Source: Caulobacteraceae bacterium (lineage in GTDB: Bacteria; Pseudomonadota; Alphaproteobacteria; Caulobacterales; Caulobacteraceae). From it: a stretch of 64,000 bases of DNA. The notes under the pieces were generated by a model. That model was not told where the DNA came from. It ran no database searches and worked only from the letters and a program-made list of their open reading frames with translations. Position 1 is the stretch's first letter; the number at the start of each line of letters is the position of its first letter. Positions 51,012 to 61,948 of the stretch are shown in pieces. The position numbers and the translations under genes are program-made. The stretch covers positions 1-64,000 of the forward strand of contig JARLIQ010000115.1 of the NCBI GenBank assembly GCA_031291645.1, given 5' to 3'.

Positions 51012-52625
51012 ATGCGCGACACCGCAGACCTTGGAGGCGGCTTCCCCGCCGCTTCGGCGCCGCCGATCGACCCCTCGGCCCTGCCGAATGCGCGCAAGTA
51101 TCTGATCTTCGCGGTGATGGCCTTCGGCCAGTTCATGGCGCTGATCGACATCCAGATCGTCGCCGCTTCGCTGAACGACGTGCAGGCGGGGCTCTCGGCC
51201 GGGCCCGACGAGATCAGCTGGGTGCAGACCGGCTATCTGATGGCCGAACTGGTGATGATCCCCTTCTCCGGCTTCCTGGCCCAGGCGCTCTCGACCCGGG
51301 TCCTGTTCGCCCTGTCGGCGGGCCTGTTCACCGCCGCCAGCGCCCTGTGCGGCCTGGCCTGGGACATCCATTCGATGATCGCCTTCCGGGTGATTCAGGG
51401 CTTCGTCGGCGGGGCCATGGTCCCGACGGTGTTCGCCACCGGCTATTCCCTGTTCGTCGGGCCGCAGAGGGCGATGATCCCGGCCATCCTCGGCATGGTC
51501 TCGGTGCTGGCCCCGACGCTTGGGCCCACGGTCGGCGGCTGGCTGACGGACGCGGCCGGCTGGCGCTGGATCTTCTACGTCAACATCATCCCCGGGATCG
51601 CGGTGTCCATCCTGTCGCTGGCCTTCATCCGGGTGGACCGGCCCAACCTCTCCATGCTCAGGAAGATCGACTACTCGCACCTGGCGGCGATGGCGGTCTT
51701 CCTCGGCGGGCTCGAATACGTGCTGGAGGAGGGGCCGAGGCGCGACTGGTTCGGCGACCCGCACATCGCGATCGGCGGCTGGCTGTCCTTCGTGGCCCTG
51801 CTGTTGTTCCTCGAGCGCTCGTTCCGCTCGGGCGGGCCGATCGTGCGGCTGACGCCGTTCCGCCGGCCGACCTTCGTCTTCGCCTGCGTGTTCAACCTGG
51901 TGATCGGCTTCGGCCTCTATTCGGCGACCTACCTGCTGCCGGTGTTCCTGGGCCGCGTGCGCGGCTACGACAGCCTGCAGATCGGCGGGACGGTGTTCGT
52001 CACCGGCATCGCCCAGATCGCCTCCACCGTGATCGCTGCGCGTCTGTCCCAGCGGGCCGACCCGCGCAAGGTGATCGCGGTCGGGCTGAGCCTGTTCGCG
52101 GCCAGCCTCTGGCTGACGTCGCGGGTGACGACCGAGTGGGGCTTCGGCGCCTTCCTGTGGCCCCAGGCGCTGCGCGGCTTTGCGATCATGCTGTGCATCG
52201 TGCCCAGCGTGGGCATGGCCCTGACCGGCTTCGGCCAGGTCGAACTGCGCTATGCGTCGGGGCTGTTCAACCTGATGCGCAACCTGGGCGGGGCGATCGG
52301 CATCGCGGTGGTCAACACCTGGCTGGCCGACAACGCCCGCATCCAGGCGGCGCGCCTCGGAGAGGGCCTGGGCGAGGCGGGGCGCGCCGCGCCGGACTTC
52401 ATCGCCGCCATCGCCGGCGGCCTTGGCCGGACGGCGGGCGATCCGAACCAGGCGCTGCTGCTGGCCCGAGGCGAGTTCGCGGGCCTGGTCGGCCGCTTGG
52501 CCCTGACCGCGTCGTTCGAGGAGGTGTTCCGCATGATGGCCTGGCTGTTCATCGCCGCCCTGGTGATGGCGCCCTTCTGCCGGCCGCTTCCGCAGGGCGC
52601 CGCCGCGCCCGTCGACGCCCATTGA
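51012..52625 (+). CDS. DHA2-family multidrug efflux transporter (EmrB-like)
   Basis: 537 residues from ATG 51012 (GAGGGCGAG upstream; ATG 50997 is the alternative). About fourteen membrane helices, with the DHA2 signatures LIDIQIVAASLNDVQ at helix 1, LAPTLGPTVGGWLTDAAGWRWIF at helix 5 and LRYASGLFNLMRNLGGAIG in the second half. It exports hydrophobic drugs or phenolics using the proton gradient. It forms a tripartite set with the EmrA-like adaptor and the NodT-like channel 18 bp downstream. Confidence 0.9.
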   Translation: MRDTADLGGGFPAASAPPIDPSALPNARKYLIFAVMAFGQFMALIDIQIVAASLNDVQAGLSAGPDEISWVQTGYLMAELVMIPFSGFLAQALSTRVLFALSAGLFTAASALCGLAWDIHSMIAFRVIQGFVGGAMVPTVFATGYSLFVGPQRAMIPAILGMVSVLAPTLGPTVGGWLTDAAGWRWIFYVNIIPGIAVSILSLAFIRVDRPNLSMLRKIDYSHLAAMAVFLGGLEYVLEEGPRRDWFGDPHIAIGGWLSFVALLLFLERSFRSGGPIVRLTPFRRPTFVFACVFNLVIGFGLYSATYLLPVFLGRVRGYDSLQIGGTVFVTGIAQIASTVIAARLSQRADPRKVIAVGLSLFAASLWLTSRVTTEWGFGAFLWPQALRGFAIMLCIVPSVGMALTGFGQVELRYASGLFNLMRNLGGAIGIAVVNTWLADNARIQAARLGEGLGEAGRAAPDFIAAIAGGLGRTAGDPNQALLLARGEFAGLVGRLALTASFEEVFRMMAWLFIAALVMAPFCRPLPQGAAAPVDAH

Positions 52626-52643
52626 GCCCGTTGGAGTCTTGCG

Positions 52644-54107
52644 ATGAAGAAGACCGTCGTCTGCCTTTCGGCCCTGCTGCTCGCCGGTTGCGCGGTCGGG
52701 CCGAACTACCAGAAGCCCGATCTTGGCTTGACCGCGCACTATCAGGCCGCCCCGCCGCCGGCTGCGGCCGACCTCCGGACGGCCGGGCTCGAAGCCTGGT
52801 GGCGCGGCTTCGGCGATTCGGAGCTGACGGCGGTGGTCGAGCGGGTCGGCGCCCAGAACCTCGATCTCGCCCAGGCGCGAGGCCGGGTGCTGCAGTCCCG
52901 GGCCGCCGCCCGCGCCGCCGGCGCCGCCCTCTTGCCCGAGGGGCAAGCCGCCGCCTCCGCAGCCAACGAGCGCCAGTCGTTGCTCAGCCCGATCGGCGAG
53001 ATCGGCCGCCACCTGCCCGGCTACGAGCGCCAGGTCGGCCTCTATGACGTGGGCGCGGCGGCCTCGTGGGAGATCGACCTGTTCGGCGGCCTGCGCCGCG
53101 AGCAGGAGGCGGCGCGGGCGGCGGCCCACGCCAGCGCCGCCGAGGCCGAGGCCGTGCGGATCAGCGTCATGGCCGAGGCCGCCGACGCCTATCTCGAGGC
53201 GCGCGCCTATCAGGCCCGGCTCGGCGTCACCCGGCGGCAGGCGCAGGTCGAGGTCGACCTCGTCGCGCTTCTGGAACGCCGCGCCGCCCAGGGCGTCTCG
53301 CCCGACCGCGAACTGCATGAGGCGAGCGCCGAACTGGAAGGCGTGCGGGCGAGCATTCCACCGCTCGAGGCGGGGCTGGAGGCGCAGCTCAACCGGCTCG
53401 ACGTGCTGATGGGCGCCCAGCCGGGAACCTATCGCGCCGAGCTGGCCGCCGAGGCGTCCCTGCCGGCGCCGCCGAGCCTCGTCGCGGGCGACGGCCCGTC
53501 CGACCTGCTGCGCCGCAGGCCGGACGTCATCGCGGCCGAGCAGCGGCTGGTCGCCGCCAACGCCCGGATCGGGGCGGCGATCTCGGACTATTATCCGAAG
53601 GTCTCGATCTCGGGCCTGCTGGGCTTCGAGAGCATCGACGCGGGCCAGATCTTCACCGGCGACGCCGTTCAGCATCAGGTCGGCGCGGGACTACGCTGGC
53701 GCCTCTTCGACTTCGGCCGTATCGACGCCGAGGTGGCCCGCGCGCGGGGCGGCCAGGCCGAGGCCCTGGCGGGCTATCGCGCGACCGTGCTGCGCGCGAC
53801 CGAGGAGGTGGAAGACGCCTTCACCGACCTGAGGCAGGCGCAGGCGCGCGCCGGCGCCCTGCAGCGCCAGATCGCTGAACTGAGCACGGCCCGGGGCCAG
53901 GCCGAGCAGGCCTACGAGGGCGGCGTCAGCAGCCTGATCGAGGTGCGCGACGCCGACCGCGAACTGCTCGCCGCCTCGGACCAGCTGGTTCAGGCGCGCG
54001 CCGGCGCGGACCTGGCGGCGGTGGCCGCCTTCCGCGCGCTCGGCGGCGGGTGGCGGCCGGACGCCGACCTGATGGCGCGGCAGGCTGTGCGCGCGCCCAA
54101 CGGCTAG
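52644..54107 (+). CDS. Outer-membrane efflux lipoprotein (NodT family)
   Basis: 487 residues. A lipoprotein signal (VVCLSALLLAGCAVGPNY) puts the lipid-bearing Cys at residue 16, followed by the usual AVGPNYQKP start of NodT proteins. Two OEP repeats follow (around residues 60-250 and 280-470) with coiled-coil segments and DLLRRRPDVIAAEQRLVAAN. It forms the TolC-like exit channel for the EmrAB-type pump encoded just upstream. Confidence 0.92.
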   Translation: MKKTVVCLSALLLAGCAVGPNYQKPDLGLTAHYQAAPPPAAADLRTAGLEAWWRGFGDSELTAVVERVGAQNLDLAQARGRVLQSRAAARAAGAALLPEGQAAASAANERQSLLSPIGEIGRHLPGYERQVGLYDVGAAASWEIDLFGGLRREQEAARAAAHASAAEAEAVRISVMAEAADAYLEARAYQARLGVTRRQAQVEVDLVALLERRAAQGVSPDRELHEASAELEGVRASIPPLEAGLEAQLNRLDVLMGAQPGTYRAELAAEASLPAPPSLVAGDGPSDLLRRRPDVIAAEQRLVAANARIGAAISDYYPKVSISGLLGFESIDAGQIFTGDAVQHQVGAGLRWRLFDFGRIDAEVARARGGQAEALAGYRATVLRATEEVEDAFTDLRQAQARAGALQRQIAELSTARGQAEQAYEGGVSSLIEVRDADRELLAASDQLVQARAGADLAAVAAFRALGGGWRPDADLMARQAVRAPNG

Positions 54108-54215
54108 AGCACGTTAGGCGAAAGTGTAGGCGGCTTCGCCGCTCGAACGTGCTCTAAATATTTGATTTAGCGCCCTTTTAGACGGGTCAGATGATTCTAT
54201 CTGACCCTAAAGGGC
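54105..54215. repeat. Nested-hairpin intergenic element after the efflux operon
   Basis: It starts at the stop codon itself. Arms TAGAGCACGTT (54105-54115) and AACGTGCTCTA (54146-54156) form an 11-bp stem that encloses a small stem GCGGC-TTC-GCCGC. A second stem GGGTCAGAT-GATTCT-ATCTGACCC (54184-54207) is enclosed by GCCCTTTTA and TAAAGGGC arms. This looks like a mobile palindromic intergenic repeat, as found in many copies in alphaproteobacteria, and probably also serves as terminator. Copy number elsewhere cannot be judged from this window. Confidence 0.7.
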
Positions 54216-54295
54216 TCTAGTCGGCTGATCCGGGTTGCGGCCCTCGCCGCCTTGGCCCATGCAGGATCGGATAGTCCGCACGGGGAGGGGACGGC

Positions 54296-55438
54296 ATGTC
54301 GGCCGAAGCCATCGATCGCGTTCTGAGCGCCGCGCAGGCCGCTGGCGTCGCGTCGGGGTTCGTGGCGGCGGCGAAGCTGCCGGGCGGGGGAGAGTACGCC
54401 GGGGTCTTCGGCCAGCGCGGCGTCGCCGATCCGGCGGCCATGACCGGCGACACCCTGTTCTGGATCGCCTCCATGACCAAGGCGCTGACCTCGATCGCCG
54501 CCCTGCAGCTGGTCGAACAGGGTCGCCTGACCCTGGACCAGGACGCCGGTGCGATCCTGCCGGCGATCGGTGAGGCGCCCATCCTCGAAGGTTTCGACGA
54601 GACCGGGGCGCCGCGCCTGAGACCCGCCCGCCGTCCGCTCACCGTGCGCCACCTGCTGACCCACACCTCGGGCTTCGGCTATCCGTTCATGAGTCCCGAG
54701 CTTGCCCGCTACGGCGCTCACGCCGGCCTCGGCGTCGGGGATTCGCTGGCCATGCCTCGCCTGTTCGAGGCGGGCGAGCGCTGGCAGTACGGCGTGAGCA
54801 CCGACTTCGTCGGCCAACTGGTCGAGCAGGTCAGCGGCCTGACGCTCGACGTCTATTTGAAACGCCACGTGTTCGACGTGCTGGGCATGGCCGACACCAC
54901 CTTCGCCCTGTCGCCGGAGCAGGCGGGCCGCAAGGCGGCGATGCACGCCCGCACCCCGGATGGCGGCCTCGCGCCCATGCCGTTCGCCCCGCCCCCGCCG
55001 CCGAACCCGATGCTGGGCGGCGGCGGACTGTGGTCGACGGCGGGCGACTATCTGACCTTTCTGAAGGCGTTGCTCGCGGGCGGCGTCGGTGCGGGCGGGG
55101 CGATCCTGGGCGGCGACAGCCTGGCGCTCCTGACCACCAACCAGGTCGGCGAACTCGACTGCGGCGTCCTGACCGCCTCCATCCCCATGTTCACCAACGA
55201 CTTCGAGCCCATGCCCGGCCGGACCAAGCGATGGAGCCTGGGCCTGATGGTCAACGAGGAGCCGGGCCCCGATGGGCGCAGCGCCGGCAGCCTGGCCTGG
55301 GCCGGGCTCAGCAATTGCTACTACTGGGCCGATCCTGCGGCCGGCGCGGCCGGGGTGCTCCTGATGCAGATCATGCCGTTCGCCGACCCCAAGGCGCTCG
55401 AAGTGTTCTCGGCCTTCGAACAGGCGGTCTACCTCTAA
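54296..55438 (+). CDS. Serine hydrolase, beta-lactamase/EstB family
   Basis: 380 residues. The class C-type motif S-x-x-K is at FWIASMTKALTSIAALQLVEQG, and the Tyr motif is in RWQYGVSTDFVGQLVE (YxS as in EstB esterases rather than the YxN of AmpC). LLTHTSGFGYPFMS is the standard family stretch. No export signal is present, so a cytosolic esterase is likelier than a resistance beta-lactamase. GGGGAGGGG lies just before the ATG. It probably shares a transcript with the downstream alpha/beta hydrolase (11-bp gap). Confidence 0.88.
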   Translation: MSAEAIDRVLSAAQAAGVASGFVAAAKLPGGGEYAGVFGQRGVADPAAMTGDTLFWIASMTKALTSIAALQLVEQGRLTLDQDAGAILPAIGEAPILEGFDETGAPRLRPARRPLTVRHLLTHTSGFGYPFMSPELARYGAHAGLGVGDSLAMPRLFEAGERWQYGVSTDFVGQLVEQVSGLTLDVYLKRHVFDVLGMADTTFALSPEQAGRKAAMHARTPDGGLAPMPFAPPPPPNPMLGGGGLWSTAGDYLTFLKALLAGGVGAGGAILGGDSLALLTTNQVGELDCGVLTASIPMFTNDFEPMPGRTKRWSLGLMVNEEPGPDGRSAGSLAWAGLSNCYYWADPAAGAAGVLLMQIMPFADPKALEVFSAFEQAVYL

Positions 55439-55449
55439 GGGAACTCACT

Positions 55450-56253
55450 ATGCCCTTCGCGCGCGTCAACGGTCTCGATCTCTACTGGGAGCGCCAGGGC
55501 GCCGGCGAGCCCCTGCTGTTCATCTCGGGCACCGGTTCGGACCTGCGCAACAAGCCGAACGTGTTCGACGGCCCGCTGACCCGGCATTTCGACCTTCTGG
55601 CCTATGACCAGCGGGGTCTCGGCCGGTCGGACAAGCCAGACGCGCCCTGTTCGATGGCCGACTACGGCGATGACGCGGCGGGACTGATGGACGTTCTGGG
55701 CTTGGCCAGGGCCAAGGTCGTCGGCGTCTCCTTCGGCGGCATGGTGGCCCAGGAACTGGTCCTGCGGCGCCCGGATAAGGTGAGCCGGCTGGTGCTCGCC
55801 TGCACGTCGCCGGGCGGGGCCGGCGGGGCGTCCTTCGCCTTCCACGAGATCGAGCACCTGAAGGGCGAGGCGCGGGCACGCCACATGATCCCCATCTCGG
55901 ACACCCGTCACGACGACGCCTGGTCCGCCGCCCACCCGGACGCCTACGCCCAGATGGTGGCCCTCGGCGCCGCCGACCCCTATGCGGACGAACCCGGTCA
56001 CGCCATGGGCGCCCGTCGCCAGCTCGAGGCCCGCGCGGCTCACGACACCTGGGACCGGCTGCCCCAGATCGCCTGCCCGGTGATGATCGCCGCCGGCCGA
56101 TATGATGGTATCGCCCTGCCTCAGACCCAGGAGCGGATGGCCGCGCGCATCCCCGGCGCCGAACTCCGCTTCTTCGAGGGCGGGCATCCGTTCATGCTCC
56201 AGGACCGCGCGGCCTTTCCGGCGATGATCGCCTTCCTCCAGGCCGAGGCCTGA
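55450..56253 (+). CDS. Alpha/beta hydrolase
   Basis: 267 residues: lid-free core with LLFISGTGSDLRNKPN as oxyanion region, nucleophile VGVSFGGMVAQEL (Ser), acid in AAGRYDGIALP (Asp) and His in FEGGHPFMLQD. AYDQRGLGRSDKPDAP is the usual strand-4 segment. It belongs to the broad haloperoxidase/enol-lactonase group; a specific substrate cannot be named. Confidence 0.85.
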   Translation: MPFARVNGLDLYWERQGAGEPLLFISGTGSDLRNKPNVFDGPLTRHFDLLAYDQRGLGRSDKPDAPCSMADYGDDAAGLMDVLGLARAKVVGVSFGGMVAQELVLRRPDKVSRLVLACTSPGGAGGASFAFHEIEHLKGEARARHMIPISDTRHDDAWSAAHPDAYAQMVALGAADPYADEPGHAMGARRQLEARAAHDTWDRLPQIACPVMIAAGRYDGIALPQTQERMAARIPGAELRFFEGGHPFMLQDRAAFPAMIAFLQAEA

Positions 56254-56259
56254 AGCCGG

Positions 56260-56685
56260 TCAGGGCCCGACGTTGATCGACAGCACGTCTACGGTCAGGC
56301 CGACCTCGATGCTCGCCTGGTCGAACTTGAACGTGGTGTCCGGCGGCCCGTCGGGATCGATCTTGGCTTCGGTGCGCGGGGCGTTGGGGAAGCAGGCCGC
56401 GATCGCGCCCACCATCTTCTGCATGTCCGCTGCGGTGGACGGCTCCCACGAGCAGGACAGGATGCGGTGCCCCTCGATCGCGCAGTTGTCGCCGGACGAC
56501 AGCTGGATGGTCGAGCGCCAGTACTGGCCGTCGTTGCTGCCCGGCAGCGGATCACCCTCCACCGGGCCGAACCCGGTCCTGGCCAGATCGATGGCCTTGC
56601 CGAGCTGGTCGCAGAGGCCGTCGGCGCGCGCGGCGGCCGGGGTGAGAACGAGGGCGAGGATGGCGGCGAGGCTGACGGACTTCAT
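56260..56685 (-). CDS. Secreted hypothetical protein
   Basis: 141 residues from ATG 56685: a short signal peptide (MKSVSLAAILALVLTPAAARA) with cleavage after ARA, then a small domain with four Cys (DGLCDQL, GDNCAIEG, LSCSWEP, IAACFPN), which could form two disulfides in the periplasm. I do not recognise the family. The longer upstream frame has no signal-like character and is rejected as start. It converges on the alpha/beta hydrolase gene. Confidence 0.65.
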   Translation of the reverse strand: MKSVSLAAILALVLTPAAARADGLCDQLGKAIDLARTGFGPVEGDPLPGSNDGQYWRSTIQLSSGDNCAIEGHRILSCSWEPSTAADMQKMVGAIAACFPNAPRTEAKIDPDGPPDTTFKFDQASIEVGLTVDVLSINVGP

Positions 56686-56828
56686 GGCGGGTCTCCGGCC
56701 AACGTTGCTGCACGATTTCTGGACCGCGGCCGCGCGGGCTTCAAGACCGCAGGTCTCAAAGCCCGCCTCCCACGGGTTGCCGTGGGGCCGGGCGCGTGGG
56801 AGCTTGACCCTATCCATCTGTCGTGGGG

Positions 56829-56963
56829 ATGAGCATGACCTCCAAACTGATCCTGGCGGTGCTGGCCGCCCTCACCCTGGCCGGCTGCAGCAGTCTCGGC
56901 TGCAACTCGGCCGGTGGCGGCCGCGTGAGCGGCGGCGGATGCACGGCGCACGTCCCGTTCTGA
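56829..56963 (+). CDS. Small lipoprotein
   Basis: 44 codons, starting MSMTSKLILAVLAALTLAGC: a textbook lipobox (LAGC) with Cys at residue 20, followed by a short Gly/Ser/Cys-rich tail (three more Cys). A start at 56835 (two codons in, GGGGATG before it) is equally possible. Such tiny entericidin-like lipoproteins are anchored to a membrane; role unknown. It is followed by the dehydrogenase gene after 31 bp. Confidence 0.6.
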   Translation: MSMTSKLILAVLAALTLAGCSSLGCNSAGGGRVSGGGCTAHVPF

Positions 56964-56994
56964 TGGCGGCCGCCCTGTCCAACGGAGTCGCCGC

Positions 56995-57984
56995 TTGACC
57001 CGAGTGCTCGTGTACGAACCTTCTTTCCGCCGGCTCGCCGCCGACCTTTCAGGTTTCGCGGGCGTCCGCTGGCTGCTGATGCGTCCCGACGGCTCGATCA
57101 GCCTCGATGGGGCGTTCGTGGCGGCCGAGGACGCGCGGCCGGAGATCGGCTGGATCAACGCCGACCTGTTCGGCGACGCGCCGATCCGCGGCTACATGAC
57201 CGTCCTCCTGAAGTCGCCGGATCTGAAATGGGTGCAGAGCGGGGCGGCGGGCTTCGACGACGCGGCCTTCGGCCGCATCGTCGCCAAGGGCGCGCGCCTG
57301 ACCACCAACCACAGCCAGGCGGTCGGGATGTCGGAGTATGTGCTGGCCGGCGTGCTCGACCACTTCCAGCGCGGACCGGAGCGCCGCGCGGCGCAGGGCC
57401 GCCGGGCCTGGGCCCGCCTGCCGTTCCGCGAGGTGGCGGGCTCGTCCTGGCTGGTCATCGGTTTCGGCGCCATCGGGCGCGCGGTGGCGGTCAAGGCGCG
57501 GGCCTTCGGCGCCCAGGTGACCGGCGTGCGCCGCTCGGACGGCCCGGACCCGGACGCCGACGCGATGGCCGCGCCGGGCGAGGTCCAGCGCCTGCTTGGC
57601 GGCGCCGACGTGGTGGTGCTGTCCCTGCCGCTCTCGCGCGAGACCGCTGGCATGGTCGACGCGCGGTTCCTGGCGGCGATGAAGCCGGGCTCGGTGCTGG
57701 TCAACGTCGGCCGCGGCGGCCTGGTGGACGAGGACGCCCTCCTGGCCGCCCTCGACGCCGGCAAGCCCGAGCATGCCGTTCTGGACGTCTTCCGGGCCGA
57801 GCCCCTGCCAGCGGACAGCCGCTTCTGGAACCATCCCCGCGTCGCCCTGACCGGCCACGCCTCGGCGATGGGTTCAGGCCTGACGGCGCGCGGCGACGCC
57901 CTGTTCCTCGAGAACCTGCGCCATTACCTCGCCGGCGAGCCGCTGCGGAACGAGGCGTCGGCGGCGGAGGTGATGGGCGGCTGA
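56995..57984 (+). CDS. D-2-hydroxyacid dehydrogenase
   Basis: 329 residues from TTG 56995. The NAD-binding motif is WLVIGFGAIGRAVAVKA. Catalytic residues are Arg in LVNVGRGGLVDEDALL, Glu in DVFRAEPLP and His in VALTGHASAMG. The order matches glyoxylate/hydroxypyruvate reductase-like enzymes (GhrA side). No partner gene explains the substrate; pyrE converges on it with a 4-bp gap. Confidence 0.9.
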   Translation: MTRVLVYEPSFRRLAADLSGFAGVRWLLMRPDGSISLDGAFVAAEDARPEIGWINADLFGDAPIRGYMTVLLKSPDLKWVQSGAAGFDDAAFGRIVAKGARLTTNHSQAVGMSEYVLAGVLDHFQRGPERRAAQGRRAWARLPFREVAGSSWLVIGFGAIGRAVAVKARAFGAQVTGVRRSDGPDPDADAMAAPGEVQRLLGGADVVVLSLPLSRETAGMVDARFLAAMKPGSVLVNVGRGGLVDEDALLAALDAGKPEHAVLDVFRAEPLPADSRFWNHPRVALTGHASAMGSGLTARGDALFLENLRHYLAGEPLRNEASAAEVMGG

Positions 57985-57988
57985 GCGA

Positions 57989-58507
57989 TCAGCCCGCCAG
58001 ATCGGCCGCGGTGAAGGCCGGTCGCACCGGCACGGCGGGCAGGGCCGCGATGGACGGCGCGCCTTCGCCCCGCCAGATGGCGCAGACAACCGCGATCAGG
58101 TCGGCGCCGCTCTCGCGCAACAGCGCGCCGGCGTCGACGACCGCTCCGCCTGTGCTGATCACGTCCTCGACAATGACGGTCCGTCGCCCACGGACCTCGC
58201 CGCCCTCCACCGCGCGACAGGTCCCGTAGGTCTTCGCTTCCTTGCGGACGAAGACCACCGGAAGGCCGCTTTCGAGCGACATGGCCGTGGCGATGGGCAC
58301 GCCGCCGAGCTCCAGACCCGCCAGAACTTCGGTGTCTGGGGGGAGCAGGTCCAGCATCCGAGAGGCGATGCGCCGCAAGAGTTTCGGGTCGGCCTCGAAA
58401 CGGTACTTGTCGAAATACTGCGACGAGGTTTGGCCGGAGCGGAGGACGAAGGTCCCGGTGAGCCGGGCGGCGGCGTTGATGTCCCGCGCAAGATCCTGTG
58501 TCGGCAT
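57989..58507 (-). CDS. pyrE: Orotate phosphoribosyltransferase
   Basis: 172 residues. The PRPP-binding loop is RRTVIVEDVISTGGAVVDA, with upstream TFVLRSGQTSSQYFDKYRFE typical of OPRT and GVPIATAMSLESGLPVVFVRKEAKTYGT containing the flexible-loop Lys. It makes orotidine 5'-phosphate in pyrimidine synthesis. At 172 residues it is on the short side. GGGACGAG precedes the ATG. The 108 bp upstream (58508-58615), before the tad genes, hold its promoter. Confidence 0.88.
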   Translation of the reverse strand: MPTQDLARDINAAARLTGTFVLRSGQTSSQYFDKYRFEADPKLLRRIASRMLDLLPPDTEVLAGLELGGVPIATAMSLESGLPVVFVRKEAKTYGTCRAVEGGEVRGRRTVIVEDVISTGGAVVDAGALLRESGADLIAVVCAIWRGEGAPSIAALPAVPVRPAFTAADLAG

Positions 58508-58615
58508 GGTCTCGTCCCTGTTCGCCCCTTGATGCCGCGAAACGTGATTCCCTGCTATCCGGCGGCAGGCCGCGCGGCGACGAACTGAGCAAGACAATCA
58601 GCGTCTGACGCCGCG

Positions 58616-59548
58616 TTAGTGGAAGGCGTGCGAGATCTTCACGCCGGCGGGCAGCATCAGGACCCCGATCAGGCAGGGGAAGATGAACAGGATCAGCGGG
58701 ATCATCATCTTGGCCGGCAGGGCGAGCGCCTTCTCCTCGGCGCGCAGCATGCGCTTCTGGCGCATGTCGTCGGAGAACACCGACAGGGTCTCGCCCATGC
58801 TGGTGCCCATCTCTTCGGCCTGGCGCAGCATGGTGGCGAACGAGCGGGCCTCGTCGATGCCCAGCCGGTCGGCGAGGCGGCTCCAGGCGTCCTTGCGGGC
58901 CTGGCCGGCGCGGAATTCGAGCGTCATCAGATAGAGCTGCTCGGCGAGGTTCGGGTAGCGGGTGACCAGCTCCTCGGTGATCCGGCTGACCGCGGCGTCC
59001 AGGCTGAGGCCGGCCTGCACCGAGGCGACCAGCAGGTCCAGCAGGTCGGGAAAGCCGTCGCGATACTCCCGCTCCCGCGAGGTGCGCCGCGAGCGCAGCA
59101 CCTGGTCGGGACCGAACACGGCGACGGAGGCGAACAGGGCGGCGATCAGCACGACGCCGACGCCCCCCGTGCGCGTCAGGGCCATCGGCACGAGCAGCAG
59201 GGTGGCGACGGTGGCGATGACCAGCAGGATCGAGCGGGCCCCAAGGTAGTAGGCCACCGCCTCGCGGCTGGAGAAGCCCGCGCGCGCCAGCTTGGTGCGC
59301 AGGGCCGAGGCCTGGCTGGGGTCCTGGGTCTCGACCTGGCCGCCCAGCCGACGCACCCGGTCGGCGAGCTGGGCGAAGGGCCCCGTGGCCGCCCGCGGGC
59401 CCGAACCGGGTTCGCCCGACAGCCGCTCGCGCCGCTTGAACCGCGCCGCGGCGCTGCGCACCAGCACCGAGCCGAAGCCGATCACGCCGACGCCGATCAT
59501 CAGGACGGCGGCCAGGGTGACGAGGGTCGAGGTCGAGACGGCCGGCAT
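58616..59548 (-). CDS. tadC: Tad pilus inner-membrane protein TadC
   Basis: 310 residues, with an N-terminal helix, a T2SSF domain (FPDLLDLLVASVQAGLSLDAA, then MLRQAEEMGTSMGETLSVFSDDMRQKRMLRAEEKA) and C-terminal helices with the cytoplasmic loop KMMIPLILFIFPCL. With TadB it forms the platform on which the CpaF ATPase drives Flp pilin assembly. It is last in the operon, 6 bp after tadB. Confidence 0.93.
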   Translation of the reverse strand: MPAVSTSTLVTLAAVLMIGVGVIGFGSVLVRSAAARFKRRERLSGEPGSGPRAATGPFAQLADRVRRLGGQVETQDPSQASALRTKLARAGFSSREAVAYYLGARSILLVIATVATLLLVPMALTRTGGVGVVLIAALFASVAVFGPDQVLRSRRTSREREYRDGFPDLLDLLVASVQAGLSLDAAVSRITEELVTRYPNLAEQLYLMTLEFRAGQARKDAWSRLADRLGIDEARSFATMLRQAEEMGTSMGETLSVFSDDMRQKRMLRAEEKALALPAKMMIPLILFIFPCLIGVLMLPAGVKISHAFH

Positions 59549-59554
59549 GGCGGG

Positions 59555-60514
59555 TCAGATCCTCATGTCGATCATGCGCCGCATGACCAGGTTGCCGAGC
59601 ATCATCCAGCCGCCGAGCAGGGCGAGGCCGATATGCACCGCCCGTTCGTGGATCACGTCGCCGTAGTAGCGGGGGCTGAGGATCTGCAGCATGCCGAACA
59701 CCACGAAGGGCGCGGACGTCAGGATCAGCGCCGAGATGCGGCCCTCGGACGAGGCGGCCTGGATCTTCAGGCGCAGCTTGTGCCGCTCGCGCACGGTGTG
59801 GGCGTTCATCTTCAGAAGGCCGGTCAGGTTGCCGCCGGAGCGGTCCTGCAGGCGGATGGTGGCGGCGAACAGGTCGATGTCCGCGTGGCGGCACCGCTCG
59901 GCCAGGTGGGCGACGGCCGTCTCCAGCGTGGCGCCAAAGGCGATCTCGTCGGCCACCATGCCGAATTCCGATCCGATCGGGTCGACCATCTCGCGGCCGA
60001 CCAGGGCGATGGCCGTCGGCACGGGGTGGCCGGCCTCGAGGCTGCGGACGATGACGTCCAGGGCGTCGGGAAGCTGCTGGCTGAGCAGCTTGCCCCGCTT
60101 GGCGCCGATGAACTTCAGATAGGCCAGGGGCGCGACCACGGCCGAGGCCGCGCCGACGATCACGGCGAAGACCATCTCGTGGGTGACGACGACGACCGCG
60201 AGGCCGATCGCCGCGCCCAGGCCCGCGGCGATCATGATCCAGCGCCTGGGCTGGAAAGGCGCGCCGGAGCGGACCACCAGGTCGGACAGCCAGGTCCAGC
60301 GCAGCACCCGCTCGCCGGTCGCGCTCAGGCCCCGCCGCTTGCGCAGCTCGATCACCACGTCGCCGATGCCGAGGCCGCCTTCCGCGATCTTCAGCCGCTG
60401 GTTCACCGTCCGGCGGGCGCGTCCGGCCGTGACTAGGCCCCACGTCGCCTGGGCGGCCGAGAACACGGCCGCGAAGACCAGGATATAGAAGGCGAACTGG
60501 GCGTCGAAGCGCAT
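59555..60514 (-). CDS. tadB: Tad pilus inner-membrane protein TadB
   Basis: 319 residues, with two to three N-terminal helices ([19 protein letters not shown]; later [19 protein letters not shown]), then a T2SSF domain ([25 protein letters not shown] and [25 protein letters not shown]) and terminal helices. It is equivalent to CpaG of Caulobacter, the partner of TadC. The 12-bp gap to cpaF supports one operon. Confidence 0.93.
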   Translation of the reverse strand: MRFDAQFAFYILVFAAVFSAAQATWGLVTAGRARRTVNQRLKIAEGGLGIGDVVIELRKRRGLSATGERVLRWTWLSDLVVRSGAPFQPRRWIMIAAGLGAAIGLAVVVVTHEMVFAVIVGAASAVVAPLAYLKFIGAKRGKLLSQQLPDALDVIVRSLEAGHPVPTAIALVGREMVDPIGSEFGMVADEIAFGATLETAVAHLAERCRHADIDLFAATIRLQDRSGGNLTGLLKMNAHTVRERHKLRLKIQAASSEGRISALILTSAPFVVFGMLQILSPRYYGDVIHERAVHIGLALLGGWMMLGNLVMRRMIDMRI

Positions 60515-60526
60515 GCGCGGTCCGCC

Positions 60527-61947
<1,421 letters not shown>

Positions 61948-61948
<1 letters not shown>

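Noticed and set aside
50925..53675. Large upstream extension of the EmrA-like frame
   Set aside because: Extension is antisense to the EmrB and NodT genes and crosses the operator; the signal-anchor helix begins at the 50924 start.
54296..55438. Beta-lactamase conferring resistance
   Set aside because: No export signal and a YxS rather than YxN motif; fits EstB-type esterases better.
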